A stretch of DNA of 64,000 nucleotides, from positions 1 through 64,000 of the forward strand of contig NZ_PCOZ01000020.1 of assembly GCF_002979555.1 (NCBI RefSeq), given 5' to 3'. The DNA comes from Pseudomonas sp. MYb60 (lineage in GTDB: Bacteria > Pseudomonadota > Gammaproteobacteria > Pseudomonadales > Pseudomonadaceae). How positions within the stretch are numbered: position 1 is the stretch's first letter; every line of letters starts with the position of its first letter. Positions 24,750 to 33,137 of the stretch are shown in pieces. Under the pieces are notes generated by a model. That model saw nothing but the letters and a program-made list of their open reading frames with translations. It did no database searches and had not been told where the DNA came from. The translations under genes and the position numbers were made by a program.

Positions 24750-25735
24750 GCTTCGTCAGCGTCCAACACCTGCAAAAAGGCTACGCCGGGACCCCGGTGT
24801 TCAGTGATATCAACTGCGAAATCGCCCAGGGTGAATTCGTCACCCTGCTCGGCCCGTCCGGTTGTGGCAAGTCCACGCTGCTGCGCTGCATCGCCGGCCT
24901 GACCGCGGTGGACAGTGGCAAAATCCTGCTGGATGGCCAGGACATCGTTCCGCTGAGCCCGCAGAAACGCAACATTGGCATGGTGTTCCAGAGCTACGCA
25001 CTGTTCCCCAACATGACCGTGGAGCAGAACGTCGCCTTCGGCCTGCGCATGCAAAAGGTCAACGCCGACGACAGCCACAAGCGTGTGCAGGACGTGCTGC
25101 AACTGGTGGAACTCAAGGACCTCGCCGGCCGCTATCCGCACCAGATGTCCGGCGGCCAGTGCCAGCGCGTGGCCCTCGCCCGCTCCCTGGTAACGCGCCC
25201 GCGCCTGTTGCTGCTGGACGAGCCGCTGTCGGCGCTGGACGCACGCATCCGCAAACACTTGCGCGAGCAGATCCGCCAGATCCAGCGCGAACTGGGCCTG
25301 ACCACGATTTTCGTCACCCATGACCAGGAAGAAGCCCTGACCATGTCCGACCGCATCTTCCTGATGAACCAGGGCAAGATCGTGCAGAGCGGCGATGCCG
25401 AGACCCTCTACACCGCGCCGGTGGATGTGTTCGCCGCCGGGTTCATCGGCAACTACAATCTGCTGGACGCGGACAAGGCCAGCCAGCTGCTGCAACGCCC
25501 GATCAACAGCCGCATCGCGATTCGCCCGGAAGCCATCGCGCTGAGCCGCAACGGTGAACTCGATGCCTTGGTACGCAGCCACAGCCTGCTGGGCAACGTG
25601 ATCCGCTACCGCGTCGAAGCGCGAGGCGTGGAATTGGTGGTGGATGTACTCAACCGCTCGGCCGATGACCTGCATCCTGACGGCCAACGCCTGGCACTTT
25701 CCATCGACCCGAGTGCGTTGTGTGAAGTAGCCTGA
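24746..25735 (+). CDS. ABC transporter ATP-binding protein
   Basis: A 329-residue ATPase of the PotA/FbpC class. Walker A GPSGCGKST, Q-loop VFQSYALFPNMTVEQN, signature MSGGQCQRVALARSL, Walker B LLLLDEPLSALD and switch histidine in FVTHDQEEAL are all intact. A C-terminal TOBE-like regulatory domain (about 235-329) follows. It energises the cluster transporter. Confidence 0.88.
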   Translation: MSFVSVQHLQKGYAGTPVFSDINCEIAQGEFVTLLGPSGCGKSTLLRCIAGLTAVDSGKILLDGQDIVPLSPQKRNIGMVFQSYALFPNMTVEQNVAFGLRMQKVNADDSHKRVQDVLQLVELKDLAGRYPHQMSGGQCQRVALARSLVTRPRLLLLDEPLSALDARIRKHLREQIRQIQRELGLTTIFVTHDQEEALTMSDRIFLMNQGKIVQSGDAETLYTAPVDVFAAGFIGNYNLLDADKASQLLQRPINSRIAIRPEAIALSRNGELDALVRSHSLLGNVIRYRVEARGVELVVDVLNRSADDLHPDGQRLALSIDPSALCEVA

Positions 25736-25764
25736 CGCCACGATTTCCCGAGAGAGCACGACCG

Positions 25765-26418
25765 ATGGCACTGGCAATTTTTGATCTGGACGACACCCTG
25801 ATCCACGGCGACTGCGCCACCCTGTGGAGTGAGCAGATGGGCCGCCTGGGCTGGGTCGACCCCGCGTCGTTCATGCGCAGGAACCTCGAGCTGATGGACG
25901 CCTACAGCCAGGGCAAGCTGAAGATGGAAGACTTCATGGACTTCAGCCTGGAACCGATGATTGGCCGCACCCCGGAAGAAATCGAGCACCTTGTCGAGCC
26001 GTGGGTGGAGGACATCATCGAGCCGCTGATCTACAGCGACGCCACCAAGACCGTCGCCCGCCACCGGGCCAATGGCGACCGGATCCTGGTGATTTCCGCG
26101 TCCGGTGCTCATCTGGTCAAACCGATTGCGGCGCGAATCGGTATCGATGAAGTGCTAGGGATCGAACTTGAGGTCAGCCATGGCGTGTACAGCGGGCGTA
26201 CGGTCGGTGTACTGACCTATCGCGAAGGCAAGATCACGCGGTTGCTGGAATGGTTGGAGCAGGAAGGCGAGACATTGGAGGGCGCGTATTTCTATTCGGA
26301 TTCGCGCAATGATTTGCCGTTGCTGTTGAAGGTGGATCATCCGCAGGTGGTAAACCCGGATCCCGCACTGCGTGCCCATGCTGAACAAGCCGGCTGGCCG
26401 ATTCACCATTGGACCTGA
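25765..26418 (+). CDS. HAD-IB family hydrolase (phosphatase)
   Basis: A 217-residue haloacid dehalogenase-fold enzyme of subfamily IB. Motif I is IFDLDDTLIHGD with the catalytic aspartates, motif II ISASG, and motif IV FYSDSRNDLPLL. Relatives are phosphoserine phosphatases and similar enzymes. As last gene of the cluster it probably removes phosphate from the product of the NPP-like enzyme. A REP follows. Confidence 0.84.
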   Translation: MALAIFDLDDTLIHGDCATLWSEQMGRLGWVDPASFMRRNLELMDAYSQGKLKMEDFMDFSLEPMIGRTPEEIEHLVEPWVEDIIEPLIYSDATKTVARHRANGDRILVISASGAHLVKPIAARIGIDEVLGIELEVSHGVYSGRTVGVLTYREGKITRLLEWLEQEGETLEGAYFYSDSRNDLPLLLKVDHPQVVNPDPALRAHAEQAGWPIHHWT

Positions 26419-26435
26419 TTCAACCTAGATCCAAA

Positions 26436-26462
26436 TGTGGGAGGGGGCTTGCCCCCTCCCAC
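26436..26462. repeat. REP element
   Basis: TGTGGGAGGGGGC, TT loop and the complementary arm, between the convergent HAD and quinone oxidoreductase genes. Confidence 0.85.
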
Positions 26463-26485
26463 CTTGACCCCATTCCAATTTGAGA

Positions 26486-27448
26486 TCAGTTGAGGCTTTC
26501 GTCGATCACCAACACCAGCTTCCCGGAAACCTGATTGGTCGCCAGCTCGGCAAACGCCGACTCGGCATCCTTGATCGGGAAGGTCTTGGCCAGTTGCGGG
26601 CTCAGTCGCCCTTCAACAAACAACGGCCAAACGTGCTGGCTCAAATCGCTGAACAAGTCAGCCTTGAACTGATCACTGCGGCTGCGCAGGGTCGAGCCCA
26701 ACAGCTGAATGCGCTTGCCAAGCACTTGCGCCAGATCCAGTTTTGCCTCCCGGCCACCCATCAAACCAATCAATACCCAACGACCATCCAACGCCAGCAG
26801 CTTGAGGTCCAGCGCCGCATAGTCGCCGCCGACCGGGTCGAGAATCACGTCGAAGGGCCCAAAGTCCCGCAACGCCTCAATGCCGTCGGTACGAACCACG
26901 CCGCCCTGGGCTCCCAGCGCCTCACAGTAGGCCAAGCGCTCAGGCGAGCCGACGCTGACCCAGCACGGGCTACCAAACGCCTTGCACAGCTGGATGGCTG
27001 CCGAGCCCACACCACTGGCGCCGGCGTGCAACAAGACTTTTTCACCGGGCTTGAGCCCGGCCAACTGGAACAGGTTTAGCCACGCCGTGGCATACACTTC
27101 AGGCAATGCCGCCGCCTCGATCAGCGACAGCCCTTCCGGCACCGGCAGCACATGGCGCGCATCCACCACCACTTCTTCGGCCATGCCGCCGCCGGCCAGC
27201 AGCGCGCAGACGCGGTCACCGACCTGCCAGGACGAGCCCGCGCCGACTTCGCTGATCACCCCGGAACACTCCAGGCCCAGCACCGCGCTGGCACCCGGTG
27301 GTGGCGGGTAAAGCCCAGCACGCTGCAATAAATCGGCGCGATTCAGGCCTGAAGCCGCCACGCGAATGCGAACTTGGCCTACATCGCATGTAGGACTGGG
27401 TTCTTCCAACCACTCCACGTGACCGTCAACGCCTTGCAATGCTTTCAC
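26486..27448 (-). CDS. Zinc-independent NAD(P)H:quinone oxidoreductase (MDR superfamily, PIG3-like)
   Basis: A 320-residue medium-chain reductase. The N-terminal GroES-like domain includes RADLLQRAGLYPPPPGAS; the Rossmann domain carries LLHAGASGVGSAAIQLCKAFG for NADP(H). The catalytic zinc ligands of alcohol dehydrogenases are absent, as in quinone reductases. The start is GTG at 27448 with GGAGG five bases upstream. Divergent from prc. Likely reduces quinones or reactive enones. Confidence 0.85.
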   Translation of the reverse strand: MKALQGVDGHVEWLEEPSPTCDVGQVRIRVAASGLNRADLLQRAGLYPPPPGASAVLGLECSGVISEVGAGSSWQVGDRVCALLAGGGMAEEVVVDARHVLPVPEGLSLIEAAALPEVYATAWLNLFQLAGLKPGEKVLLHAGASGVGSAAIQLCKAFGSPCWVSVGSPERLAYCEALGAQGGVVRTDGIEALRDFGPFDVILDPVGGDYAALDLKLLALDGRWVLIGLMGGREAKLDLAQVLGKRIQLLGSTLRSRSDQFKADLFSDLSQHVWPLFVEGRLSPQLAKTFPIKDAESAFAELATNQVSGKLVLVIDESLN

Positions 27449-27586
27449 AGTGCCTCCATAGTGAGTCTGGACTGAGCCCGTAGCAGTAGCGCCGGGCTTT
27501 TTGCATTATGCGACCGGACCATATGGAACCGGCTCCCTCAAAGACGGCCTAATATGCGTTATCAATTGCCCCCGCGTCGAATCAGC

Positions 27587-29668
27587 ATGAAGCATTTGTT
27601 CCCCAGTACCGCCCTCGCACTTTTCATTGGTCTCGGCTTCGCGTCGATGTCGACCAATACGTTCGCAGCCAACAGCTGGGACAACCTTCAGCCGGATCGC
27701 GACGAGGTGATTGCCAGCCTCAACGTCGTCGAGCTGCTCAAGCGCCATCACTACAGCAAGCCGCCGCTGGACGACGCGCGCTCGGTGATCATCTACGACA
27801 GCTACCTCAAGCTGCTGGACCCGTCGCGCAGCTACTTCCTGGCCAGCGATATCGCTGAGTTCGACAAGTGGAAAACCCAGTTCGACGACCTCCTCAAGAG
27901 CGGCGACCTGCAGCCCGGCTTCACCATCTACAAGCGCTACCTGGACCGCGTCAAGGCACGCCTGGACTTTGCCCTGGCCGAGCTGAACAAAGGCACGGAC
28001 AAGCTCGATTTCACCCAGAAGGAAACCCTCCTGGTGGATCGCAAGGACGCGCCGTGGCTCAAGAGCACTGCCGAACTGGATGACCTGTGGCGCAAACGCG
28101 TCAAGGATGAAGTGCTGCGGCTGAAGATCGCCGGCAAAGAACCCAAGGCCATCCAGGAACTGTTGACCAAGCGCTACAAGAATCAGCTGGCGCGTCTGGA
28201 CCAGACCCGTGCGGAAGATATCTTCCAGGCCTACATCAACACCTTCGCGATGTCCTACGACCCGCACACCAATTATCTGTCGCCAGATAACGCGGAAAAT
28301 TTTGATATCAACATGAGTCTGTCGCTGGAAGGCATCGGTGCCGTCCTGCAAAGCGACAATGACCAGGTCAAGATTGTACGCCTGGTACCCGCAGGTCCTG
28401 CCGACAAGACCAAGCAGGTCGCCCCGGCAGACAAGATCATCGGTGTGGCCCAGGCCGACAAAGAGATGGTCGACGTGGTCGGCTGGCGCCTGGACGAAGT
28501 GGTCAAGCTGATCCGTGGGCCAAAAGGCAGTGTGGTGCGCCTGGAAGTGATTCCGCACACCAACGCACCGAATGACCAGACCAGCAAGATCGTGTCCATC
28601 ACCCGTGAAGCGGTGAAGCTCGAAGACCAGGCCGTGCAGAAGAAAGTCCTCAACCTCAAGCAGGATGGCAAGGACTACAAGCTGGGCGTGATCGAGATTC
28701 CGGCGTTCTACTTGGACTTCAAGGCCTTCCGTGCCGGTGATCCGGACTACAAGTCCACGACCCGCGACGTGAAGAAAATCCTCACCGAGCTGCAAAAGGA
28801 AAAAGTCGACGGCGTGGTCATCGACCTGCGCAACAACGGCGGCGGTTCCCTGCAGGAAGCGACCGAGCTGACCAGCCTGTTTATCGACAAGGGCCCGACC
28901 GTGTTGGTACGCAATGCTGACGGCCGTGTCGACGTGCTGGAAGACGAGAACCCGGGCGCCTTCTACAAAGGCCCGATGGCGTTGCTGGTCAACCGCCTCT
29001 CGGCCTCGGCTTCGGAGATTTTCGCCGGCGCCATGCAGGACTACCACCGCGCGCTGATCATCGGCGGCCAGACCTTCGGCAAAGGCACCGTGCAGACCAT
29101 CCAGCCGCTGAACCATGGCGAGCTGAAACTGACCCTGGCCAAGTTCTACCGGGTTTCCGGGCAGAGCACCCAGCATCAGGGCGTGCTGCCGGACATTGAT
29201 TTCCCGTCGATCATCGACACCAAGGAAATCGGCGAAAGCGCCCTGCCGGAAGCCATGCCGTGGGACACCATCCGCCCTGCGATCAAACCCGCGTCGGACC
29301 CGTTCAAACCGTTCCTGGCCCAGCTCAAGGCTGACCACGACACCCGCTCCGCCAAGGATGCCGAGTTCGTGTTCATCCGCGACAAGCTGGCCCTGGCCAA
29401 GAAGCTGATGGAAGAAAAAACCGTCAGCCTCAACGAAGTGGACCGTCGCGCGCAGCACACCGACATCGAGAACAAGCAACTTGCCCTGGAAAACATCCGC
29501 CGCAAGGCCAAGGGTGAAGATCCACTCAAGGAGCTGAAGAAAGAAGATGAAGATGCGCTGCCAACCGAGGCAGAGAAAACCAAGCCGGAAGACGACGCCT
29601 ACCTGGCCGAGACGGGCCGGATCCTGCTGGACTACCTGAAGATCACCAAGCAGGTGGCCAAGCAGTAA
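27587..29668 (+). CDS. prc: Periplasmic tail-specific (C-terminal processing) protease Prc/Tsp
   Basis: A 693-residue S41 protease that degrades periplasmic proteins with nonpolar C-termini. Order: signal peptide ending TNTFAAN, N-terminal helical domain, PDZ domain (about 230-320), catalytic domain with the serine in LSASASEIFAGAMQDY (about 474) and lysine 25 residues later in TFGKGTVQ, and a long C-terminal charged domain. The catalytic text is nearly that of E. coli Tsp. The ATG at 27587 gives the normal signal peptide; an in-frame ATG at 27554 would add 11 residues. A strong terminator follows. Confidence 0.92.
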   Translation: MKHLFPSTALALFIGLGFASMSTNTFAANSWDNLQPDRDEVIASLNVVELLKRHHYSKPPLDDARSVIIYDSYLKLLDPSRSYFLASDIAEFDKWKTQFDDLLKSGDLQPGFTIYKRYLDRVKARLDFALAELNKGTDKLDFTQKETLLVDRKDAPWLKSTAELDDLWRKRVKDEVLRLKIAGKEPKAIQELLTKRYKNQLARLDQTRAEDIFQAYINTFAMSYDPHTNYLSPDNAENFDINMSLSLEGIGAVLQSDNDQVKIVRLVPAGPADKTKQVAPADKIIGVAQADKEMVDVVGWRLDEVVKLIRGPKGSVVRLEVIPHTNAPNDQTSKIVSITREAVKLEDQAVQKKVLNLKQDGKDYKLGVIEIPAFYLDFKAFRAGDPDYKSTTRDVKKILTELQKEKVDGVVIDLRNNGGGSLQEATELTSLFIDKGPTVLVRNADGRVDVLEDENPGAFYKGPMALLVNRLSASASEIFAGAMQDYHRALIIGGQTFGKGTVQTIQPLNHGELKLTLAKFYRVSGQSTQHQGVLPDIDFPSIIDTKEIGESALPEAMPWDTIRPAIKPASDPFKPFLAQLKADHDTRSAKDAEFVFIRDKLALAKKLMEEKTVSLNEVDRRAQHTDIENKQLALENIRRKAKGEDPLKELKKEDEDALPTEAEKTKPEDDAYLAETGRILLDYLKITKQVAKQ

Positions 29669-29735
29669 ATGATGGCAAATTAATGTGATCGCTCCTCGGA
29701 GTGTCATCATATAGACATCATTCTGTCGTGAAATG

Positions 29736-29772
29736 AAGGACCGCTGGATTCAAGCCAGCGGTCCTTTTTTTT
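29736..29772 (+). terminator. Rho-independent terminator of prc
   Basis: AAGGACCGCTGG (29736-29747) pairs with CCAGCGGTCCTT (29755-29766), followed by a run of eight T. It ends 15 bases before the start of the EAL/GGDEF gene, so that gene needs its own promoter or read-through. Confidence 0.92.
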
Positions 29773-29786
29773 CGATCGAGATCGCC

Positions 29787-31556
29787 ATGACCATGACCGA
29801 ACAGCTGAATGCACTGGGCTCAATCCTGGCTCAAGGCAATTTGCACAGCCTGTTCCAACCGATCATCAGCCTCTCCGAGCGGCGCATCCTCGGCTATGAG
29901 GCGTTGAGTCGCGGCCCGTCCAACAGCCCGCTGCACTCTCCCATCTCCCTGTTCGCCGTGGCCGGCCAGGCCGGGCGCCTGAGCGAACTCGAGATGGCCT
30001 GCCGCGAAAGCGCATGCCGGCGCTTCAGCGAACAGAAGCTGCCCGGCATGCTGTTCCTCAACGTTTCGCCGGAGTCCTTGATGGACACCGCGCACCAGCC
30101 AGGCCGCACCCTGCAATTGCTGCATGACTACGGCATTCCGCCGAGCCAGGTGGTGATCGAACTCACCGAGCAAACCCCTACCGACGATTTCGATCTGCTG
30201 CAAACCGCGCTGCACCACTACCGCGACATGGGCTTTTCGATTGCCCTGGATGACCTCGGCGCCGGGTATTCCAGCCTGCGTTTGTGGTCGGAGCTGCGCC
30301 CGGACTACGTGAAGATCGACCGGCACTTTATCGATGGCATTCACCAGGATGCGCTCAAGCGCGAATTTGTCGGTTCGATCCTGCAAATCGCCAAAGCCTC
30401 ACGCGCCCAGGTCATCGCCGAGGGCATCGAATTGCCCGAGGAGTTGGCGGTGTTGACGGAGATGGGCGTGGACCTGGTCCAGGGCTACCTGCTTTGTCGT
30501 CCGCAGGAACAACCGCCGCAGGAAGCACGACTGATGCTGCCCAAGCTCGACAGCGCCAGTGTCGCCCTGAACGAAGAAGGCAGCGACCTCAGCGCGCTGC
30601 TCAACGAACAACCGGCGATGGACCAGGACACCGCCACCGCCAAGGTGCTGGAAGCCTTCCGGCGCCAGGCCAACCTCAACTCGCTGGCGGTCCTGGATGG
30701 GCGTGGCCAACCGGTCGGCATCGTGCACCGGCATTCGCTGTCGGACGCGCTGCTCAAACCCTTTGCCACCGACCTGTTTGCGCGCAAGCCCATCAGCCGC
30801 CTGATGAGCACCGACTTTCTCGCGGTGGAGCTGAGCCAGTCGCTGCAACAGGTGAGTCGCCTGCTCACCAGCCGCGCGCGGCAACGCATCGAAGAAGACT
30901 TCATCATCACCCTGAACGGCGATTACCTGGGCTTGGGACGGGTGATCGATGTGCTCAAGTTGATCACCGAGCTGAAAATCCAGCAGGCACGGTATGCCAA
31001 CCCCTTGACGCTGCTGCCCGGCAACGTGCCGATCCAGCAATGCCTGACGCGGTTGTTGCAGCAGCAGCGCGAATCGGTGATCTGCTACGTGGATATCGAC
31101 AGCTTCAAGCCGTTCAACGATATCTACGGCTACGGGCGCGGGGATGAGGTGTTGCTGTGCCTGGCGCAGTGCCTGAACGACCGGGTCGACCCCAGCCGCG
31201 ACTTTGTCGGGCATATCGGCGGCGATGACTTTTTGCTGGTGCTGGGCCCGCAGGAGTGGCGCAAGCGCCTCAATCAACTGCTGGATGACTTCCACACCCA
31301 ATGCCGACGCTTCTACCGCGCCGAACACCTTGAGGCCGGCTGCTTTGTCGCGTTGAACCGCCAGGGTGTACGCCAGGAATTTGCGCTGCTGTCGCTGTCC
31401 ATTGGCGTGGTGCATTTATATCCACAGGCCTGTGGACAACTCGATGCCAGCCAATTGGCGGAACTGGCCTCGCAGGCCAAGCACCATGCCAAGAACGTGG
31501 CCGGCTACAGCATCCATGTGATCGACAGCATGGACACACAGCCCGAGGCGATTTAA
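29787..31556 (+). CDS. EAL-CBS-GGDEF protein, c-di-GMP phosphodiesterase candidate
   Basis: A 589-residue cytoplasmic protein. N-terminal EAL domain (about 15-245) keeps YEALSRGP, NVSPESL, IELTEQ, ALDDLGAGYSSL, KIDRHFIDG and IAEGIE, so hydrolysis of c-di-GMP is likely. A pair of CBS domains (about 275-400) could sense a nucleotide. The C-terminal GGDEF domain reads GGDDF and lacks the RxxD inhibitory site, so it is probably not a cyclase but may bind GTP. The start is ATG 29787, just past the prc terminator. The neighbour order equals PA3257-PA3258 of P. aeruginosa (from memory). Confidence 0.87.
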   Translation: MTMTEQLNALGSILAQGNLHSLFQPIISLSERRILGYEALSRGPSNSPLHSPISLFAVAGQAGRLSELEMACRESACRRFSEQKLPGMLFLNVSPESLMDTAHQPGRTLQLLHDYGIPPSQVVIELTEQTPTDDFDLLQTALHHYRDMGFSIALDDLGAGYSSLRLWSELRPDYVKIDRHFIDGIHQDALKREFVGSILQIAKASRAQVIAEGIELPEELAVLTEMGVDLVQGYLLCRPQEQPPQEARLMLPKLDSASVALNEEGSDLSALLNEQPAMDQDTATAKVLEAFRRQANLNSLAVLDGRGQPVGIVHRHSLSDALLKPFATDLFARKPISRLMSTDFLAVELSQSLQQVSRLLTSRARQRIEEDFIITLNGDYLGLGRVIDVLKLITELKIQQARYANPLTLLPGNVPIQQCLTRLLQQQRESVICYVDIDSFKPFNDIYGYGRGDEVLLCLAQCLNDRVDPSRDFVGHIGGDDFLLVLGPQEWRKRLNQLLDDFHTQCRRFYRAEHLEAGCFVALNRQGVRQEFALLSLSIGVVHLYPQACGQLDASQLAELASQAKHHAKNVAGYSIHVIDSMDTQPEAI

Positions 31557-31924
31557 GCCTCGGCAGACTCCGGGTACTCGTACTCGAACACCCGCACCAC
31601 TTCCGACGCGTGCCACGACGCGGCGGCCACGCCGTCGGAAGGTCCACTGAAGCGGCCCAGGCGCTCGGCGCATTCAAAGAAGCCGGTGCGCGGCAAACGG
31701 CTGGCTCCCTGGCTGATCACCAACGAGCTGCGCAATGGCTGCTCGGCCTTGGCGTCCATCGCAGCGAGGTGTTCCAGGGCGGCAGCCAGGGTTTGCATGG
31801 CGGGTGTGGGGAACTGCAGACGCTCCAGCAACGCGCGGTACGTCAGCAGGTGGCGCTGGCGACGGGCCTGATCCAGCTCGTTGAGCAACCCATCCCAGTG
31901 TTGACGGCTGATACGTAGGCTCAA
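31553..31924 (-). CDS. Conserved protein of unknown function, partner of the HTH protein
   Basis: A 123-residue soluble, mostly helical protein with the N-terminal stretch ISRQHWDGLLNELDQARRQRH. It starts with TTG at 31924, inside the stop of the HTH gene (TTGA overlap), so the two are coupled. It ends four bases inside the convergent EAL/GGDEF gene. No known domain recognised. The pair layout resembles regulator/effector or antitoxin/toxin couples, but nothing in it matches a known toxin. Confidence 0.7.
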   Translation of the reverse strand: MSLRISRQHWDGLLNELDQARRQRHLLTYRALLERLQFPTPAMQTLAAALEHLAAMDAKAEQPLRSSLVISQGASRLPRTGFFECAERLGRFSGPSDGVAAASWHASEVVRVFEYEYPESAEA

Positions 31925-32259
31925 GATTCATCCCTCCAACCTGCAACGCCCAATTCCCAAGCCAGGCTGCGACGGATCGCGGCATCCGGTTGGCGTTCAC
32001 CACTTTCAATCAAATTCAGGTACGAAGGGCTGATGCCCACGGTACGGGCCAGGGCCTCGATAGCCAGGCCCTTGGCTTCGCGCAAGCCACGCAGGTCTGC
32101 AAGCGGACGCAGGTCCTGGACAGGTGCGGCTTGGGCAGAGGGTGCAGGGGGTGATGAAGGTTGTTGCTGACCGGCAGCTTTTAGCAGCGCCTGGTACTGA
32201 TCCCATGGCAACACCGCGTATTCGGGTGCGCCATCGCGTGAAATTATCTGAATATCCAT
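31921..32259 (-). CDS. XRE-family HTH protein with antitoxin-like N-terminus
   Basis: A 112-residue protein. The first 30 residues (IQIISRDGAPEYAVLPWDQY) resemble the N-terminus of Phd/YefM-type or related antitoxins; a proline/alanine-rich linker follows; the C-terminal part (about 55-110) is an XRE helix-turn-helix with EALARTVGISPSYLNLIESG. The ATG at 32259 has GGGGCAG upstream. It is the first gene of a two-gene operon and probably regulates it. Confidence 0.78.
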   Translation of the reverse strand: MDIQIISRDGAPEYAVLPWDQYQALLKAAGQQQPSSPPAPSAQAAPVQDLRPLADLRGLREAKGLAIEALARTVGISPSYLNLIESGERQPDAAIRRSLAWELGVAGWRDES

Positions 32260-32352
32260 GACTGCCCCGTAGGATAACTGCACTTACTGAGTAAGCTCTT
32301 TCCTTAGGAGTGTAATCCTAACAGCCTTAAAGGTCGCAGGGGGATGTCCACG

Positions 32353-32811
32353 TCATGGGTTTTTTTGCGGATTTTCCTTGGCCAGCAAGGCCGGCGTCGC
32401 AGGCAGCCGCTCTACCACGGCAAGCTTCTCCGGACGTTGCGCCTCACGCCAGGCGCGAAAAGCGCTCAGCTCGCCGTCCAGGGTTTTCATGACCCATGCC
32501 AGCACAGCGATATCGTCGAGCATGCCAAACATAGGGATAAAGTCAGGGATTGCATCGATGGGGCTCAGGAAGTACATCAACCCCGCCACTACCGAGATCA
32601 ATGCCTTGGGGCTGATCGCGCGGTACTCACCGCGCCAGTACGCCAGGCACAGGGCCTGGAGCAATTTGAAGTCATCCTTGAGTTTACCCAGGCGATTACC
32701 TTGGCTGGAGCCCTTGGCTGCGACCGCGAACAGCAGCGTCGGCAAACGTCCACGCCCCAGAAGGCGTGCGGCCATGGGCAGGAAACGGGTGAAATTGAAG
32801 GGTGGTTTCAT
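32353..32811 (-). CDS. YkvA-family membrane protein (DUF1232)
   Basis: A 152-residue protein with the DUF1232 core LISVVAGLMYFLSPIDAIPDFIPMFGMLDD, which spans one to two membrane helices. Function of the family is not known. A good ribosome site (GGAG) precedes the ATG. Stands alone. Confidence 0.82.
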   Translation of the reverse strand: MKPPFNFTRFLPMAARLLGRGRLPTLLFAVAAKGSSQGNRLGKLKDDFKLLQALCLAYWRGEYRAISPKALISVVAGLMYFLSPIDAIPDFIPMFGMLDDIAVLAWVMKTLDGELSAFRAWREAQRPEKLAVVERLPATPALLAKENPQKNP

Positions 32812-32840
32812 TTGTCACTCCAGTTCCAGGCGACATAAAA

Positions 32841-32867
32841 GGTTATCCACACAAATTGTGGATAACC
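32841..32867. promoter_or_regulatory. Inverted pair of perfect DnaA boxes
   Basis: GGTTATCCACA-CAAAT-TGTGGATAACC is a perfect 11-base inverted repeat; each arm contains the consensus DnaA box TTATCCACA. It is just upstream of the leftward DUF1232 gene. The remainder of the gene-free 32812-33137 holds the FKBP terminator and AT-rich sequence with nothing else I recognise. Confidence 0.75.
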
Positions 32868-33089
32868 TTGTGAACAGAGCCTATTTTCCGCGCTGAAAGC
32901 CACGTATTACAAGGCTTGCAGTCAGATCGGGCGTTTTTTGCGCACTGAAAAAAAACCCAAGATTTCATTGACTTGGCGTTGATGTGCGGCTACCCGTACT
33001 CGAGTCTTATATCAGACTGTTGCCTGCTGCAGACGTTCGGTCGGATCTGTTCAGGCCAGCTCCCGCACTCAAAAATGTGCAAACCCCGG

Positions 33090-33118
33090 AAACAACAACG
33101 CCCCGTCGAAACGGGGCG
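33090..33118 (-). terminator. Rho-independent terminator of the FKBP gene
   Basis: On the minus strand CGCCCCGT and ACGGGGCG form a stem with a TCGA-type loop, followed by TTGTTGTTT. It is 19 bases past the stop of the FKBP gene. Confidence 0.8.
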
Positions 33119-33137
33119 CTGTGTGTTCAGGCGTTGC

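Noticed and set aside
27475..27503. AGCCCG...CGGGCTTTTT, a possible rightward terminator before prc
   Set aside because: The stem is only six pairs with a 12-base loop and there is no rightward gene upstream to terminate; left out of the feature list.
27506..29710. A 734-codon open frame antisense to prc, and similar long antisense frames at 50579-53086 (fadE), 34147-36057 (cytochrome) and 58655-60340 (receptor)
   Set aside because: They mirror the codon periodicity of high-GC genes, have low-complexity His/Gln/Arg/Val-rich translations, no ribosome sites and no recognisable domains; the opposite strand encodes well-known proteins.
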